NCBI RefSeq assembly: GCF_038404745.2
Contig: NZ_JAYKTT020000081.1
Span: forward strand, 186,001 to 250,000
Direction of reading: 5' to 3'
DNA length: 64,000 nucleotides
Origin: Chlorogloeopsis sp038404745
GTDB lineage: Bacteria; Cyanobacteriota; Cyanobacteriia; Cyanobacteriales; Nostocaceae
Under the pieces are notes generated by a model that saw nothing but the letters and a program-made list of their open reading frames with translations, did not search any database and had not been told where the DNA came from. The position numbers and the translations under genes were made by a program. Numbering within the stretch: position 1 is the stretch's first letter; every line of letters begins with the position of its first letter. Positions 43,578 through 52,787 of this stretch are shown piece after piece.

Positions 43578-43597
43578 GCCACCCCTTAGTGGGTGGC
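43578..43597. terminator. terminator between gifA and glnA
   Basis: GCCACCC...GGGTGGC with a 6-base loop. On the minus strand TTTTTTGG follows the stem, a strong terminator facing glnA; on the plus strand the tail (TAAATTT) is weaker. It could serve both convergent genes. 43605-43930 holds further dispersed repeat words (e.g. GCGGAGC, CTAGTCCCTAG) and no gene. Confidence 0.65.
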
Positions 43598-43936
43598 TAA
43601 ATTTATGCATATGCATTGATTGGGACTAGTTTTGCCGTCAGCGTTAAAATGTTAGTTCCTAGTGAGCTATCGCATTGTTTTGAGGTGTTCGTAGTAAGCG
43701 CTTTAGCGCTCATGGACTTTAGTAGCTTATGAATTTGCAGTAAAGCATTACCCATGAAAATTAGGGTTCCTTCTGCCGTCTGCCTTATTTTCAGAGTAGG
43801 ACTAAAGTCCTGACTACGAAATTAATACAACCATCGTAATTAATGCGATGAACTACTAGCCTCTAGTCCCTAGCACGCCAGTCGCCTTAACGGAGCGGAG
43901 CCTCCGCACGGCGCTGGCTCCCCTAGCCCCTGCAAA

Positions 43937-45352
43937 TTAACAGTCGTAATAGAGAGAAAATTCATAGGGATGGGGACGTAACCGCATGGGGTTAACTTCA
44001 TTATCTAGCTTGTAAGAAATCCAAGTTTCAATGAAGTCTTCTGTAAATACGCCTGGTTCAGTCAAGAAGGCATGATCGTTCTCTAGGGCTTCTAATGCCA
44101 ATTCTAAAGAACCAGGAGTAGAAGGAACTTTCGCCAGTTCTTCTGGGGAGAGTTCATAAATATTTTTATCCAAAGGTTCGCCAGGCTCGATTTTGTTCTT
44201 GATACCATCTAAGCCAGCACAGAGCATGGCAGCAAATGCGAGATAAGGGTTAGATGTAGCATCAGGGCAACGGAATTCTAAGCGCTTGGCTTTGGGGTTG
44301 GTGCCAGACAGAGGGATACGAATCGAAGCAGAACGGTTGCCTTGGGAGTAAGCCAAGTTTACTGGTGCTTCATATCCAGGCACGAGGCGCTTGTAGGAGT
44401 TAGTGGTGGGGTTGGTGAGTGCTAAAAGTGCAGGCGCGTGTTTGAGGATGCCACCGATGTAGTACAAAGCGATTTCGCTCAAACCAGCATATTTATCGCC
44501 TGCGAATAAAGGTTGTCCGTCTTTCCAAATGGATTGGTGGGTGTGCATCCCAGAACCATTGTCTTGGAAGACTGGTTTGGGCATGAAAGTGACGGTTCTA
44601 CCATATTTACTAGCTACATTTTTAATGATGTACTTATATGTCATCAACCAATCAGCTGCTTCGATTAACTTACCAAAGCGGAAGCCCAATTCACACTGGC
44701 CACCAGTTGCCACTTCGTGGTGGTGCTTTTCAATTGGTACTCCGCAGTTTGCCATAGTTAGCAGCATTTCTGTCCGCATATCTTGCAGAGTGTCAGTTGG
44801 GGCAACTGGGAAGTAACCCTCTTTGTAACGTGGTTTGTAACCCAAGTTAGGGCCTTCTGCTTTACCGGAATTCCAACGACCTTCTACTGAGTCTACATGG
44901 TAGTAGCCTTCGTGAGAGTTTTGGTCAAAGCGGACATCGTCGAAGATGAAAAATTCTGCTTCTGGGCCAAAAAACGCTGTGTCACCAACACCTGTGGAAA
45001 CCAGATAGTCTATCGCTTTCTGGGCAATGACGCGGGGACAACGGTTGTACCACTCACCCGTGCGGGGTTCTTTGATGCTGCAAATAATGCTGAGAGTCGG
45101 TTCCTGCATGAAAGGATCGATCCAGGCAGTGTTTGGATCGAGAACCATTGCCATGTCTGATTCGTTGATGGCTTTCCAACCCCGAATGCTGGAACCGTCA
45201 AAAGGCACACCATCTGTAAAACTACTTTCATCGATTTGGTTGTGGAACACTGTCAGGTGCTGCCAAATACCTGGCATATCGATGAATTTCAGATCAATCA
45301 TCTGAATATTTTTGTCCCGAATTTGTTTCAGGACTTCTTGTGGGGTTGTCAT
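43937..45352 (-). CDS. glnA: glutamine synthetase type I (GlnA)
   Basis: 471 residues, making glutamine from glutamate, ammonia and ATP; the central enzyme of ammonia assimilation and dominant in heterocysts. Beta-grasp region: IDLKFIDMPGIWQHL and VPFDGSSIRGW. Glutamate/metal site: FFGPEAEFFIFDD and EKHHHEVATGGQCELGFRFG. ATP region: VTFMPKPVFQDNGSGMH THQS (in two parts), KRLVPGYEAP, NRSASIRIP. The adenylylation-loop Tyr position (NIYELSPEE) is present but the cyanobacterial enzyme is controlled by IF7/IF17 instead. ATG 45352. Confidence 0.98.
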   Translation of the reverse strand: MTTPQEVLKQIRDKNIQMIDLKFIDMPGIWQHLTVFHNQIDESSFTDGVPFDGSSIRGWKAINESDMAMVLDPNTAWIDPFMQEPTLSIICSIKEPRTGEWYNRCPRVIAQKAIDYLVSTGVGDTAFFGPEAEFFIFDDVRFDQNSHEGYYHVDSVEGRWNSGKAEGPNLGYKPRYKEGYFPVAPTDTLQDMRTEMLLTMANCGVPIEKHHHEVATGGQCELGFRFGKLIEAADWLMTYKYIIKNVASKYGRTVTFMPKPVFQDNGSGMHTHQSIWKDGQPLFAGDKYAGLSEIALYYIGGILKHAPALLALTNPTTNSYKRLVPGYEAPVNLAYSQGNRSASIRIPLSGTNPKAKRLEFRCPDATSNPYLAFAAMLCAGLDGIKNKIEPGEPLDKNIYELSPEELAKVPSTPGSLELALEALENDHAFLTEPGVFTEDFIETWISYKLDNEVNPMRLRPHPYEFSLYYDC

Positions 45353-45459
45353 GGCTACTCCTTCTCTACCGTTTTATTACCGTTTTAGTACAGTAAACCA
45401 CAATGTTAATGCACGCTGACCCTATTCGGATAAACCCAAATCTAGAGACACCCTGCAAT

Positions 45460-45502
45460 ATCCTAAGGAGATAAAATAGGTGCATTTTGTATTATTTGTT
45501 AC
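45460..45502 (-). promoter_or_regulatory. NtcA-activated glnA promoter
   Basis: On the minus strand GTAACAAATAATAC (45489-45502) is a perfect NtcA box. Exactly 23 bases downstream is TAGGAT (45465-45460), a TAN3T -10 element, the classical class II NtcA promoter geometry. The predicted start is about 100 bases before the glnA ATG. 45503-45728 otherwise contains the apcF upstream region with nothing else recognisable. Confidence 0.82.
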
Positions 45503-45728
45503 GATTTTGAAGTTTACAGCTTATATTAACCTTTGCTAACCAACTCTACAAAACTTGACAGTTCATCTCATAGGGACAACTTTGGCTTAGAATCCTTAAT
45601 TAGCGCATACATTGTTTTTGTGCCTGGGTTTCTTTAAATAAATATTTATTGGCACAAAAATTAGCAGCTTACTAAAAGCAGTCAAATAAATATCAAACCA
45701 TAGATAGGAAAGATTGGGAGAAAAAGGA

Positions 45729-46238
45729 ATGCGGGACGCAGTCACAAGCTTAATTAAGAATTATGACGTTGCTGGGCGCTATTTTGATCGGAATGCGATC
45801 GACAGCCTCAAATCTTATTTTGAAAGTGGCACGAAGCGCGTGCAAGCAGCAGGAGCTATCAATGCTAATGCGGCGGCAATTGTCAAGCAGGCTGGTTCTC
45901 AATTATTTGAAGAACAGCCAGAGTTGATTCGTCCTGGCGGCAATGCTTACACAACTCGTCGGTATGCAGCTTGTTTGCGCGATATGGACTACTACTTGCG
46001 CTATGCTACCTATGCGATCGTGGCTGGCAGTATGGATGTGCTAGATGAGCGAGTTTTGCAAGGTTTGCGGGAAACCTACAATTCTCTGGGGGTTCCCATT
46101 GGCCCTACAGTTCGCGGTATTCAAATTATGAAGGATATTGCGAAGGAGCAAGTACAAGCGGCTGGTATTGTCGATACTAGCTTTGTAGACGAGCCATTTG
46201 ACTATATGACTAGGGAATTGAGCGAGAAGGATATTTAG
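45729..46238 (+). CDS. apcF: allophycocyanin beta-18 subunit ApcF
   Basis: 169 residues from ATG 45729, which has a purine-rich site GGGAGAAAAAGG upstream. A phycobiliprotein of the phycobilisome core next to the ApcE terminal emitter. The chromophore-attaching Cys82 (YAACLRDMDYYLRY) and the methylated Asn72 (GNAYTTRRY) are present. It differs from ApcB in the features typical of ApcF (VGAI..., DEPFDYMTRELSEKDI at the end). Neighbour of glnA, as in Anabaena. Confidence 0.93.
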   Translation: MRDAVTSLIKNYDVAGRYFDRNAIDSLKSYFESGTKRVQAAGAINANAAAIVKQAGSQLFEEQPELIRPGGNAYTTRRYAACLRDMDYYLRYATYAIVAGSMDVLDERVLQGLRETYNSLGVPIGPTVRGIQIMKDIAKEQVQAAGIVDTSFVDEPFDYMTRELSEKDI

Positions 46239-46490
46239 TGAGGGCAGGAGGCAGGAGGCAGAAGGCAAGAGAATGGAAATTTTCATGCTTATACAATCTG
46301 CTTTTTGTCTAGTTTTTACTGTCTAGTTATTTCTGCACGTTGCACTAGTCAATTCCAAAGATCAGAAAATCTACATATCGCACTTTGGCTTGATTGACAA
46401 GGTGCGTTTACTTTTTAATATCAAAAATTAATTACTTTATTCCTACAGGACTTGTATTTTGTATTTGATTTTATTTTTGAAATATGTGGT

Positions 46491-46567
46491 AGGGTGTGCT
46501 ATCGAAGATTAACACACGCTCCAAATACTTCGGTGCGTTAGGACAGAGTTCTCTTAACGCACCCTAC
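46491..46567. repeat. GTAGGGTG inverted-repeat element
   Basis: Begins GTAGGGTGTGCTA and ends TTAACGCACCCTAC, inverted repeats of about 10 bases. Interior contains GGTGCGTTAGG. Related to the elements at 13668-13782 and in the MITE at 41643. The flanking spacer (46239-46490, 46568-46648) has no gene. Confidence 0.6.
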
Positions 46568-46648
46568 ACAATACTGCCTTCTGCCTTCTACAAGTGATAA
46601 TTAGAAAATAAATGAGACAGTAAGCAAAAACACTCGTAGAACAGAAAA

Positions 46649-47482
46649 TTGGTTAAGCAGCGATTAGATACTTTATTGGTAGATTTGGGGTTGTGTACTT
46701 CCCGTCAGCAAGCACAACGGTTAATTCAGGCGGGTGAGGTAACTGTGAATCAGCAGGTGCTGGATAAGCCAGGAACAGAGGTTGAGACTTCGGCTCAAAT
46801 TCAAGTGAAAGAGCGATCGCGTTTTGTTTCGAGAGGTGGCGAAAAGCTTGCTAAGGCTTTAGAAACTTTTGCTATTTCCCCAAAAGGACGTATTTGCCTA
46901 GATGGCGGTATTTCTACAGGGGGTTTTACTGATTGCCTTTTGCAAGCTGGGGCAAAACAAGTTTATGGCGTTGATGTTGGTTACGGGCAAGTGGATTGGA
47001 AGTTACGTAACGAGCCACGAGTAATTTTACGAGAACGCACGAATTTAAGGCATCTTACGCCTGAAGAGTTATACGGTGTACCCCCTGAAGAAACAGGGGG
47101 AGTTTACGCTGAGTTTGGGGTGGTAGATGTGTCGTTTATTTCTTTAACTAAAGTTTTGCCTGCACTGTGGTTTCTGCTGCAACCTCCCCGTGAAGCGGTT
47201 TTATTAGTTAAGCCACAGTTTGAAGTTGGCAAAAATCGTGTGGGTAAAAAAGGCGTTGTGCGCGATCCGAAAGATCATGCTGATGCGATTTTTCAGGTGT
47301 TGCAAAGTGCTCTAGAATTAGGGTGGAAATTTAAAGGTTTAACTTATTCACCTATTACCGGGCCAGCTGGAAATATTGAGTATCTTTTGTGGCTAGGAAT
47401 GGAAAGTGAAACACCATCACCTAATTTAGAAACTATTCAAGTAATTACGAAATCGGCAGTACTTGAGATTAGAGAAAATTAA
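46649..47482 (+). CDS. TlyA family rRNA (cytidine-2'-O)-methyltransferase
   Basis: 277 residues. N-terminal S4 RNA-binding domain (RLDTLLVDLGLCTSRQQAQR, AGEVTVN). FtsJ-like Rossmann methyltransferase follows: CLDGGISTGGFTDCLLQAGA (SAM site), GVDVGYGQVDWKLR, VVDVSFISLTKVLPAL, LLVKPQFEVGK. TlyA homologues methylate 16S and/or 23S rRNA; some were called hemolysins. The start is TTG 46649. It overlaps the stop of cp12 on the other strand by 4 bases. Confidence 0.9.
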   Translation: MVKQRLDTLLVDLGLCTSRQQAQRLIQAGEVTVNQQVLDKPGTEVETSAQIQVKERSRFVSRGGEKLAKALETFAISPKGRICLDGGISTGGFTDCLLQAGAKQVYGVDVGYGQVDWKLRNEPRVILRERTNLRHLTPEELYGVPPEETGGVYAEFGVVDVSFISLTKVLPALWFLLQPPREAVLLVKPQFEVGKNRVGKKGVVRDPKDHADAIFQVLQSALELGWKFKGLTYSPITGPAGNIEYLLWLGMESETPSPNLETIQVITKSAVLEIREN

Positions 47483-47757
47483 ACATCATAAATCCGACAC
47501 TCAGCTGCATCTGGGTGAGTTTCGCAGTAAATTTCTAGTGCAGTTTTCTTTTTTGCTGTCATCAATTGATGGAATTTCTCGGCTTGTAGTTCCTCAACAA
47601 TTTCCCAAGCTACAGCGCAGTCACTAGAGTAATTTCCTTTTGCTTCACAGGTTGTATGCGCTTGGGCAACGGCTTGGGCAATAGCTTGCTCAATATCAAA
47701 AGGTACAGAAGTTTGGATTACATCTAAACTTTTTGCCATCGTTTTTATGTTTTGCAT
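47479..47757 (-). CDS. cp12: CP12 regulator of GAPDH and phosphoribulokinase
   Basis: 92 residues (86 if started at the internal Met at 47739). Intrinsically disordered protein that, when oxidised in the dark, joins GAPDH and PRK into an inactive complex. Both redox Cys pairs are present: Cys37/Cys47 (TTCEAKGNYSSDC) and Cys78/Cys87 (YCETHPDAAECRIYDV), together with the core AWEIVEELQAEKFHQ. Convergent with and overlapping tlyA by 4 bases. Confidence 0.92.
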   Translation of the reverse strand: MQNIKTMAKSLDVIQTSVPFDIEQAIAQAVAQAHTTCEAKGNYSSDCAVAWEIVEELQAEKFHQLMTAKKKTALEIYCETHPDAAECRIYDV

Positions 47758-48409
47758 AATGCAATAGAAGTTGGCTATAAGCTCGATTAATTCATGAGCT
47801 TACACTTCTAGTTTATATAGGCTTTTTTTAAAAAAAGTAGTAGTCAAAATAATCATTTGTGAATTAAGTAGAAGGCAGAGGGCAGAAGTCAGAACAAGGA
47901 GACAAGGGACAAGAACGTCATTACAGATTTCCCCGTGTCCCCCACCTCCCCGTTTCTCCTTGTCCTCTTCTGTATGCAGTTCAACAAAAATTACTTAGGT
48001 GATTAAGTCTAATTAACTTATGAGATAACTGTTATCTATAAATTAAGTAAATAGTAATAATTAACTATTTAGTTTTTCAATGAACTGTATATATGTAACC
48101 TATGATTAATTAAAAAATTTAATTTTTTATTACCTTAACCAGACTACTTTTTGGTGTTAGTTTTTAGAGCGAAAAATACAAACAAAAATTTAAGATTTGA
48201 CGAGCAATAAATAGTTTGAGTATGATCTAAGATATTATTTTCGATCTCATTCAAACGAGAGAGGCTGTTATAAAGCGATCGCCAAAAGGAATAAAGAAAA
48301 GATTAAGTTATTGACCGATCTGCCCACAGCTAGAAGCACTCGCTTTATAATTTGTAGAAAATGTACACATAACTTAATACCCTTAATAAACCTAGTCACT
48401 GATTTAAAA
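47758..48409. other. AT-rich spacer with inverted low-complexity repeat
   Basis: About 47870-47965 holds 'ggagacaagggacaag' words followed by their approximate complement ('ccccgtttctccttgtcc'), a long imperfect hairpin. The rest is AT-rich, with a HIP1-like GCGATCGC near 48276. An in-frame extension of the next gene back to 48311 exists but looks non-coding. Confidence 0.4.
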
Positions 48410-48619
48410 ATGTTTTCTAACGAAAAAGAGAAATTTTTTCACACAGAACTAGTCAGGTATGGCGTCGATTACCAAAGAGCTGCTAAAGTCGCTAAGATTT
48501 TAGTATCTGAGATGTCAGAACAGTTTTTAACCGACGAAGAGATAAGACTTGCCGAAGACGTTTGCAGAGAGTGGCTAGGAAACCACAAGCGTTTTACTTC
48601 AATACTCAAAGAAAATTAG
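48410..48619 (+). CDS. small conserved helical protein
   Basis: 69 residues from ATG 48410. Charged and helical (NEKEKFFHTELVRYGVDYQR, AAKVAKILVSEMSEQFLTDE, EIRLAEDVCREWLGN). No membrane segment. It looks like the small conserved cyanobacterial hypotheticals; function unknown. Confidence 0.55.
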   Translation: MFSNEKEKFFHTELVRYGVDYQRAAKVAKILVSEMSEQFLTDEEIRLAEDVCREWLGNHKRFTSILKEN

Positions 48620-48645
48620 CCCTAAAGCGAATTATTTAAGTTAAG

Positions 48646-50028
48646 TTAGTCATCTATTATTCCCAAGTTTTGTCCCAATTCCTGTCGCAGACGGTACAGA
48701 ATTGTATTGGGTTCCACTTCGGAAAGAATTTCTGCGATTACAGTGCTAGCGCCCAATTGTCCCCAGCTACAACCTTTTTCGAGATAAACTTGGGCAGCTT
48801 TACCAACGCTGTATGCTCCATACCCAGCAATGCCAGCTTGTGCGATCGCGCTGCCAGCAAAAGCGGTGATATTGCTAGGGTTGTCACCAGAGGCAACAGC
48901 AGCTGTGGTTTTACCTAAACCGAGAATAAAACTGCTGCCTAACTCTGTGAGCAGCAAACCACCAGAACTTAATAAGATTGTTCTTAGAAGTTTGCTCGCT
49001 TCATAGCCAGTCATCGGTAAACCATACAACCGGGCAAGAGAGCGAATTAATGCCAAGTCAGCTACAGTTCCGCCTAATACATCTAAGAAAGCGATGGGAT
49101 TTAATCCTACTGCTAGAGCTTTGTACTTGGTGAATTGCCAAATCAAGTCTTCCGCTTCTCGATTACGGATATCGACAGTTTTGGATGCGATCGCCTCTTG
49201 GGCTTCTCTTGCTTGTACGAGTGCATTTAAAGCCAAAAGCGATCGCCCTTCGCGATTGAGAATTTTTAGGATTGTTTGTTTGAGTTCGTCTATTTGTGGT
49301 GATGGTGCTTCCCATTCATAAGCTACCTTACCATCGGGATACTCAACCCGCACTTCCAGGGGTGCAGGTTCCGCCGCTACCATAACAATTTCATCTGGCT
49401 GTAGGGGTTTTGCTTGCAGATTACCTGCACCAAGCTGTTGGAGATTTTGGTAAATTTTTGCTCGATCTGTATCTGGATATAAGTCTATTTTGTTAAACAC
49501 CAGAATCAGCGGCTTTTGGCTGTAGCGCAATTCACACAAAGCTTGATATTCAGTGCGAGTGATATCACCAGCAACGACAAACAAAATTAAATCTGCCTGA
49601 CGTGCTACTTCTTTTGCCATTTGTGATCGCGCTTCTCCCGCAATTTCATCTAATCCAGGTGTATCAATTAGCTCAACTTGTACCTTGCCACCAGGATTCC
49701 AACTGATAGAACGAGGATACTGAGTTACGCCATGAAGGGGGCCTGTTTGCAGAAGTTTTTGTCCGATTAAAGCATTCAAAACTGCTGACTTACCACGACT
49801 AACCAAACCAAAGGCAGCAATCCGAATCACATTATAGTCTAGTTTATTAAGTGTAGCATTTAAGACTTCTAAGTCTGGTTTAACTAAACCTGCTAACTGT
49901 GGATTTGATGATGTTTGTCCGGGTTTGCGGAGATTACCATACCAAGAGAGCGCTTGTCTGAGACTGGCACGAGCACGGTTGAGGTGAGTTTCTTGCAGGT
50001 TCTTTGGCACTTCGTTGAGTTGAGTCAA
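48646..50028 (-). CDS. dynamin-like/Era-like GTPase with DUF697 domain
   Basis: 460 residues from TTG 50028. G1 GLVSRGKS (74-81), G3 DTPG (122-125), G4 NKID (179-182): a GTPase domain of the GTP-binding protein family. Residues about 285-450 form the DUF697-type region with several hydrophobic helices (ALAVGLNPIAFLDVLGGTVA, AGIAGYGAYSVGKAAQVYL), probably membrane-associated. Role unknown; membrane remodelling or stress has been suggested for the family. Confidence 0.82.
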   Translation of the reverse strand: MTQLNEVPKNLQETHLNRARASLRQALSWYGNLRKPGQTSSNPQLAGLVKPDLEVLNATLNKLDYNVIRIAAFGLVSRGKSAVLNALIGQKLLQTGPLHGVTQYPRSISWNPGGKVQVELIDTPGLDEIAGEARSQMAKEVARQADLILFVVAGDITRTEYQALCELRYSQKPLILVFNKIDLYPDTDRAKIYQNLQQLGAGNLQAKPLQPDEIVMVAAEPAPLEVRVEYPDGKVAYEWEAPSPQIDELKQTILKILNREGRSLLALNALVQAREAQEAIASKTVDIRNREAEDLIWQFTKYKALAVGLNPIAFLDVLGGTVADLALIRSLARLYGLPMTGYEASKLLRTILLSSGGLLLTELGSSFILGLGKTTAAVASGDNPSNITAFAGSAIAQAGIAGYGAYSVGKAAQVYLEKGCSWGQLGASTVIAEILSEVEPNTILYRLRQELGQNLGIIDD

Positions 50029-50089
50029 GGTTAGAACGCAAACAGTTAGTTATTTATATTGTGTCGAATTTTGAAGCTATCTGTGTCTT

Positions 50090-50473
50090 ATGACAACTAA
50101 ACGTGAAAGCCCTGTCATCTCCCCGACTTTTAAAGAAGTCGGGGAGCTGTTTTCGAGTATCAGTGATTTTCTTCACCAAATTCACGTTAGTCAAAATGGT
50201 AGTGTTTTTATTATTGAGCGCAATGGGTTATTGGTTGCAAATTCCAGTTCCCAAAAACCTTATGTAATTGATAATGGTAAGACAAAACGATTGGCTGCGG
50301 TTGACAGTTCTGATTGCCTGATTCAAGCAACTAGCAAGTATTTATTGCAAAAGCTAGGTAATTTTGACAATATTCACAATCAACAGCAATTGACATTTGA
50401 TTTCAAAGGCGATCGCCAATTTGTGAAAGTTACTCCTTGGCGCGATCGCTTCGGTTTGGATTGGCTTGTATAG
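50090..50473 (+). pseudogene. sensor (Cache-like) domain fragment
   Basis: 127 codons. From about 50150 the sequence resembles the extracytoplasmic Cache domain of cyanobacterial sensor kinases or cyclases (FLHQIHVSQNGSVFIIERNG, LLVANSSSQKPYV, GDRQFVKVTPWRDRFGLDWL). It stops at GLDWLV, where intact proteins would continue into a membrane helix. The stop codon lies inside a MITE end (50469). The 5' end carries a repeat hairpin (CCCCGACTTTTAAAGAAGTCGGGG class, 50118-50141). So both ends are displaced by repeats. Confidence 0.6.
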
Positions 50474-50498
50474 AAATCCGGTTTGATTTATGAAAATA
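50469..50498. repeat. solo end of the 41643 MITE
   Basis: TATAGAAATCCGGTTTGATT matches the left end of the MITE at 41643-41767 at nearly all positions; no partner end is seen within the next 300 bases. It supplies the stop codon of the truncated sensor fragment. Confidence 0.6.
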
Positions 50499-50755
50499 TA
50501 CTGGCGTGGCAAGGATAAACTGTGCGTTAAAACTCTTGCACTTATTCTATTTTCAATAAAATCGACCACCGATGGATACAGATAAAATCTGTGTCCATCT
50601 GTGTTTATCTGTGGTTGTAATTAACGTATTAGGTGTTTACAATAGCATGAAGCATTACAAAGGAAAGCTATTTTTAGTAGAACCCTATAGAATTAGAGTA
50701 TGCCAATAGTTCAAAGTTTTCTTTTGTCTTTCGCTACAAAAATTGACAGTTTAGT

Positions 50756-51766
50756 TTATTTACTAGTCTGAAATGGCGTGTACTTTCCTCCTAGTGCTTC
50801 AACAATTGTCCGTGTATTAGACTCAATCATTTTGATATAAGAATCAGCCTCACTTCCAGGCGCACCAATCGAATCAGAGTAAAGTTGACGTGGTGCTAAT
50901 TGCACACCTGCTTCTTGGGCAACTGTCTTAATTAAAGCTGGGTTAATAGTTGTTTCTGCAAAAATTGCCGGAACACCAATTTTTTTAATAGACTCTACCA
51001 ATCTCTGCACAGTTTGGGCACTTGGTTGTTCTTCGGTACTAATGCCAATTAGCGTACCTGCAATTGGTATTCCATAAGCGCGTCCATAATATTGAAAAGC
51101 ATCGTGGGTTGTCACAAGTTTGCGTCTTTCAGGTGGAATCGTTTGGATTTGTTGAGCAACCCAGCTATTCAATTGCTTTAATTCTGTGGTTAGTTGCTGC
51201 GCTCTCTGGGTAAATTCTTCTTTATCTTCCGGTGATAACTCAATCAAAGCATCCCGAATAGTGTTCACCATAGCGATCGCATTCTTCACATCACCCCAAA
51301 CGTGTGGATCTGGAACTACTTCACCTTTGCCCTTATCCAGTTGTAAAGATTTGGCGGCTTCTCCTACTGCTACCTTCCGTGCCTTTGTACCCGATGCATT
51401 CATTAACCTAATTAATCCAGGTTCCAAGTTGTAGCCGTTATACAAAATCAAGTCTGCTTCTTCCAAAAACCTGCTGTCTTTTGGTGTGGGTTCATAAACA
51501 TGCGGATCGGTACCTGGTTGGAGAATTCCTGTCAACTGAATTTCGTCTCCTCCAACTTCTTCGGTGAGATTGGTAATAATGGTACTAGTTGCTACAACTT
51601 GTGGTTTGCCATCCATAGTTGCTCTAGAAGAGTTTGATCCCGAACAGCCAAATAAAGCAAACCCCAAAAGTACTCCCACAAATAGCTTGTCAAAAGCAAG
51701 AGAAAAAAAGACTTTTGACTTCTGCTGATTGGCAATAGTAGTCTCTCCCTTTGGTATTAGTTTCAT
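50756..51766 (-). CDS. metal-binding lipoprotein of a Zn/Mn ABC transporter
   Basis: 336 residues. The lipobox LFGC places Cys41 as the lipid-modified residue. Cluster A-I substrate-binding protein for divalent metal. Predicted ligands: His89 (DPHVYEPTP), His155 (DPHVWGD), His221 (TTHDAFQYY) and Asp298 (YSDSIG). Mn-type MntC/PsaA proteins have Glu at the third position, whereas TroA/ZnuA types have His, so zinc or mixed Zn/Mn is favoured over a pure Mn importer. No His-rich loop. Divergent from its ATPase and permease. Confidence 0.85.
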   Translation of the reverse strand: MKLIPKGETTIANQQKSKVFFSLAFDKLFVGVLLGFALFGCSGSNSSRATMDGKPQVVATSTIITNLTEEVGGDEIQLTGILQPGTDPHVYEPTPKDSRFLEEADLILYNGYNLEPGLIRLMNASGTKARKVAVGEAAKSLQLDKGKGEVVPDPHVWGDVKNAIAMVNTIRDALIELSPEDKEEFTQRAQQLTTELKQLNSWVAQQIQTIPPERRKLVTTHDAFQYYGRAYGIPIAGTLIGISTEEQPSAQTVQRLVESIKKIGVPAIFAETTINPALIKTVAQEAGVQLAPRQLYSDSIGAPGSEADSYIKMIESNTRTIVEALGGKYTPFQTSK

Positions 51767-51793
51767 TTATGAAGAAGATTCTCCTGGCTATAG

Positions 51794-51851
51794 ATGTTTT
51801 CATTTTTCTTTCATTTTTATAGTAAACTGAAGCCAATTAGTATGAAAACAT
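51794..51851. promoter_or_regulatory. inverted repeat in the divergent metal-transporter promoter
   Basis: ATGTTTTCAT (51794-51803) and ATGAAAACAT (51842-51851) are perfect 10-bp inverted repeats 38 bases apart, in the 90-base gap between the lipoprotein and ATPase genes. They may be operators for a metal regulator. The second half also belongs to a 14-base tandem duplication running into the GTG start. Confidence 0.4.
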
Positions 51852-51855
51852 TATT

Positions 51856-52677
51856 GTGAAAACCTTATTTTTTCAGCCAAACTCAATTCCATTCCAGAAA
51901 AAGATTGAAATGCCAGTTCCCGTAAGTAGGCTTACTGATACAAATGCAACGGAAGCAATTTACATTGCCCATTTAGGAGTGCATTATCGAGAAGTAGAAG
52001 CGCTGCGAGATGTTAACTGCATTATTAAACCAGGGAAACTAACAGGCATTTTTGGCCCCAATGGTGCTGGGAAAAGTACACTTATGAAAGCGATGCTAGG
52101 ATTAGTTCCTAGTCGCGGTACGGTACTGTATCAAGGAAAACCTTTGATGCAGCAACTTGAAAAAGTAGCCTATGTACCGCAGCGCAGCCAAATAGATTGG
52201 ACTTACCCTGCCACTGTTTGGGATGTAGTGATGATGGGAAGGGTAAAGAAAACAGGATGGTTGCGTAATTTTAGTGCAGTTAGCCGCCAAGTAGCCAAAG
52301 CTGCACTAGAAAGAGTAGGCATGAGCGAGTACCGTAACCGCCCAATTGGGCAACTTTCGGGGGGACAACAACAACGCGTATTTTTAGCGCGTGCCTTAGC
52401 ACAGGAAGCAGACATTTTTTGCTTTGATGAACCATTTGTAGGAATAGATCAGAAAACTCAATCAGTAATTTTTGAAGTCTTCGGTGAACTCACTGCTGCT
52501 GGGAAAATAGTCCTTGTTGTCAACCACGACTTAGGTGAATCTATTTCTCATTTTGATGAGTTGATTTTATTAAATAACGAGTTAATCGCTACAGGTTCCC
52601 GACAGCAAGTCTTAACCGAAGATAATTTGTCCACTGCTTACGGTGGTAATGTAATGTTTTGGAAAGAGGCAGCGTAG
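51856..52677 (+). CDS. metal ABC transporter ATP-binding protein
   Basis: 273 residues from GTG 51856; a shorter start at ATG 51910 is possible. Walker A GPNGAGKST (67-75), signature LSGGQQQR (166-173), Walker B IFCFDEP (186-192), and H-loop in NHD. Closest in feel to MntA/ZnuC of cluster A-I importers. It forms the complex with the permease gene 110 bases downstream and with the lipoprotein encoded divergently. Confidence 0.92.
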   Translation: MKTLFFQPNSIPFQKKIEMPVPVSRLTDTNATEAIYIAHLGVHYREVEALRDVNCIIKPGKLTGIFGPNGAGKSTLMKAMLGLVPSRGTVLYQGKPLMQQLEKVAYVPQRSQIDWTYPATVWDVVMMGRVKKTGWLRNFSAVSRQVAKAALERVGMSEYRNRPIGQLSGGQQQRVFLARALAQEADIFCFDEPFVGIDQKTQSVIFEVFGELTAAGKIVLVVNHDLGESISHFDELILLNNELIATGSRQQVLTEDNLSTAYGGNVMFWKEAA

Positions 52678-52787
52678 GTAGTTATTAGTCATTAGTCAAT
52701 GGTCATTAGTCATTGGTCATGATTACAGAGGACGGATGACTGCTGAATAAATGATAAAGGACAAATGACAAAGGACAAAAATAAACT

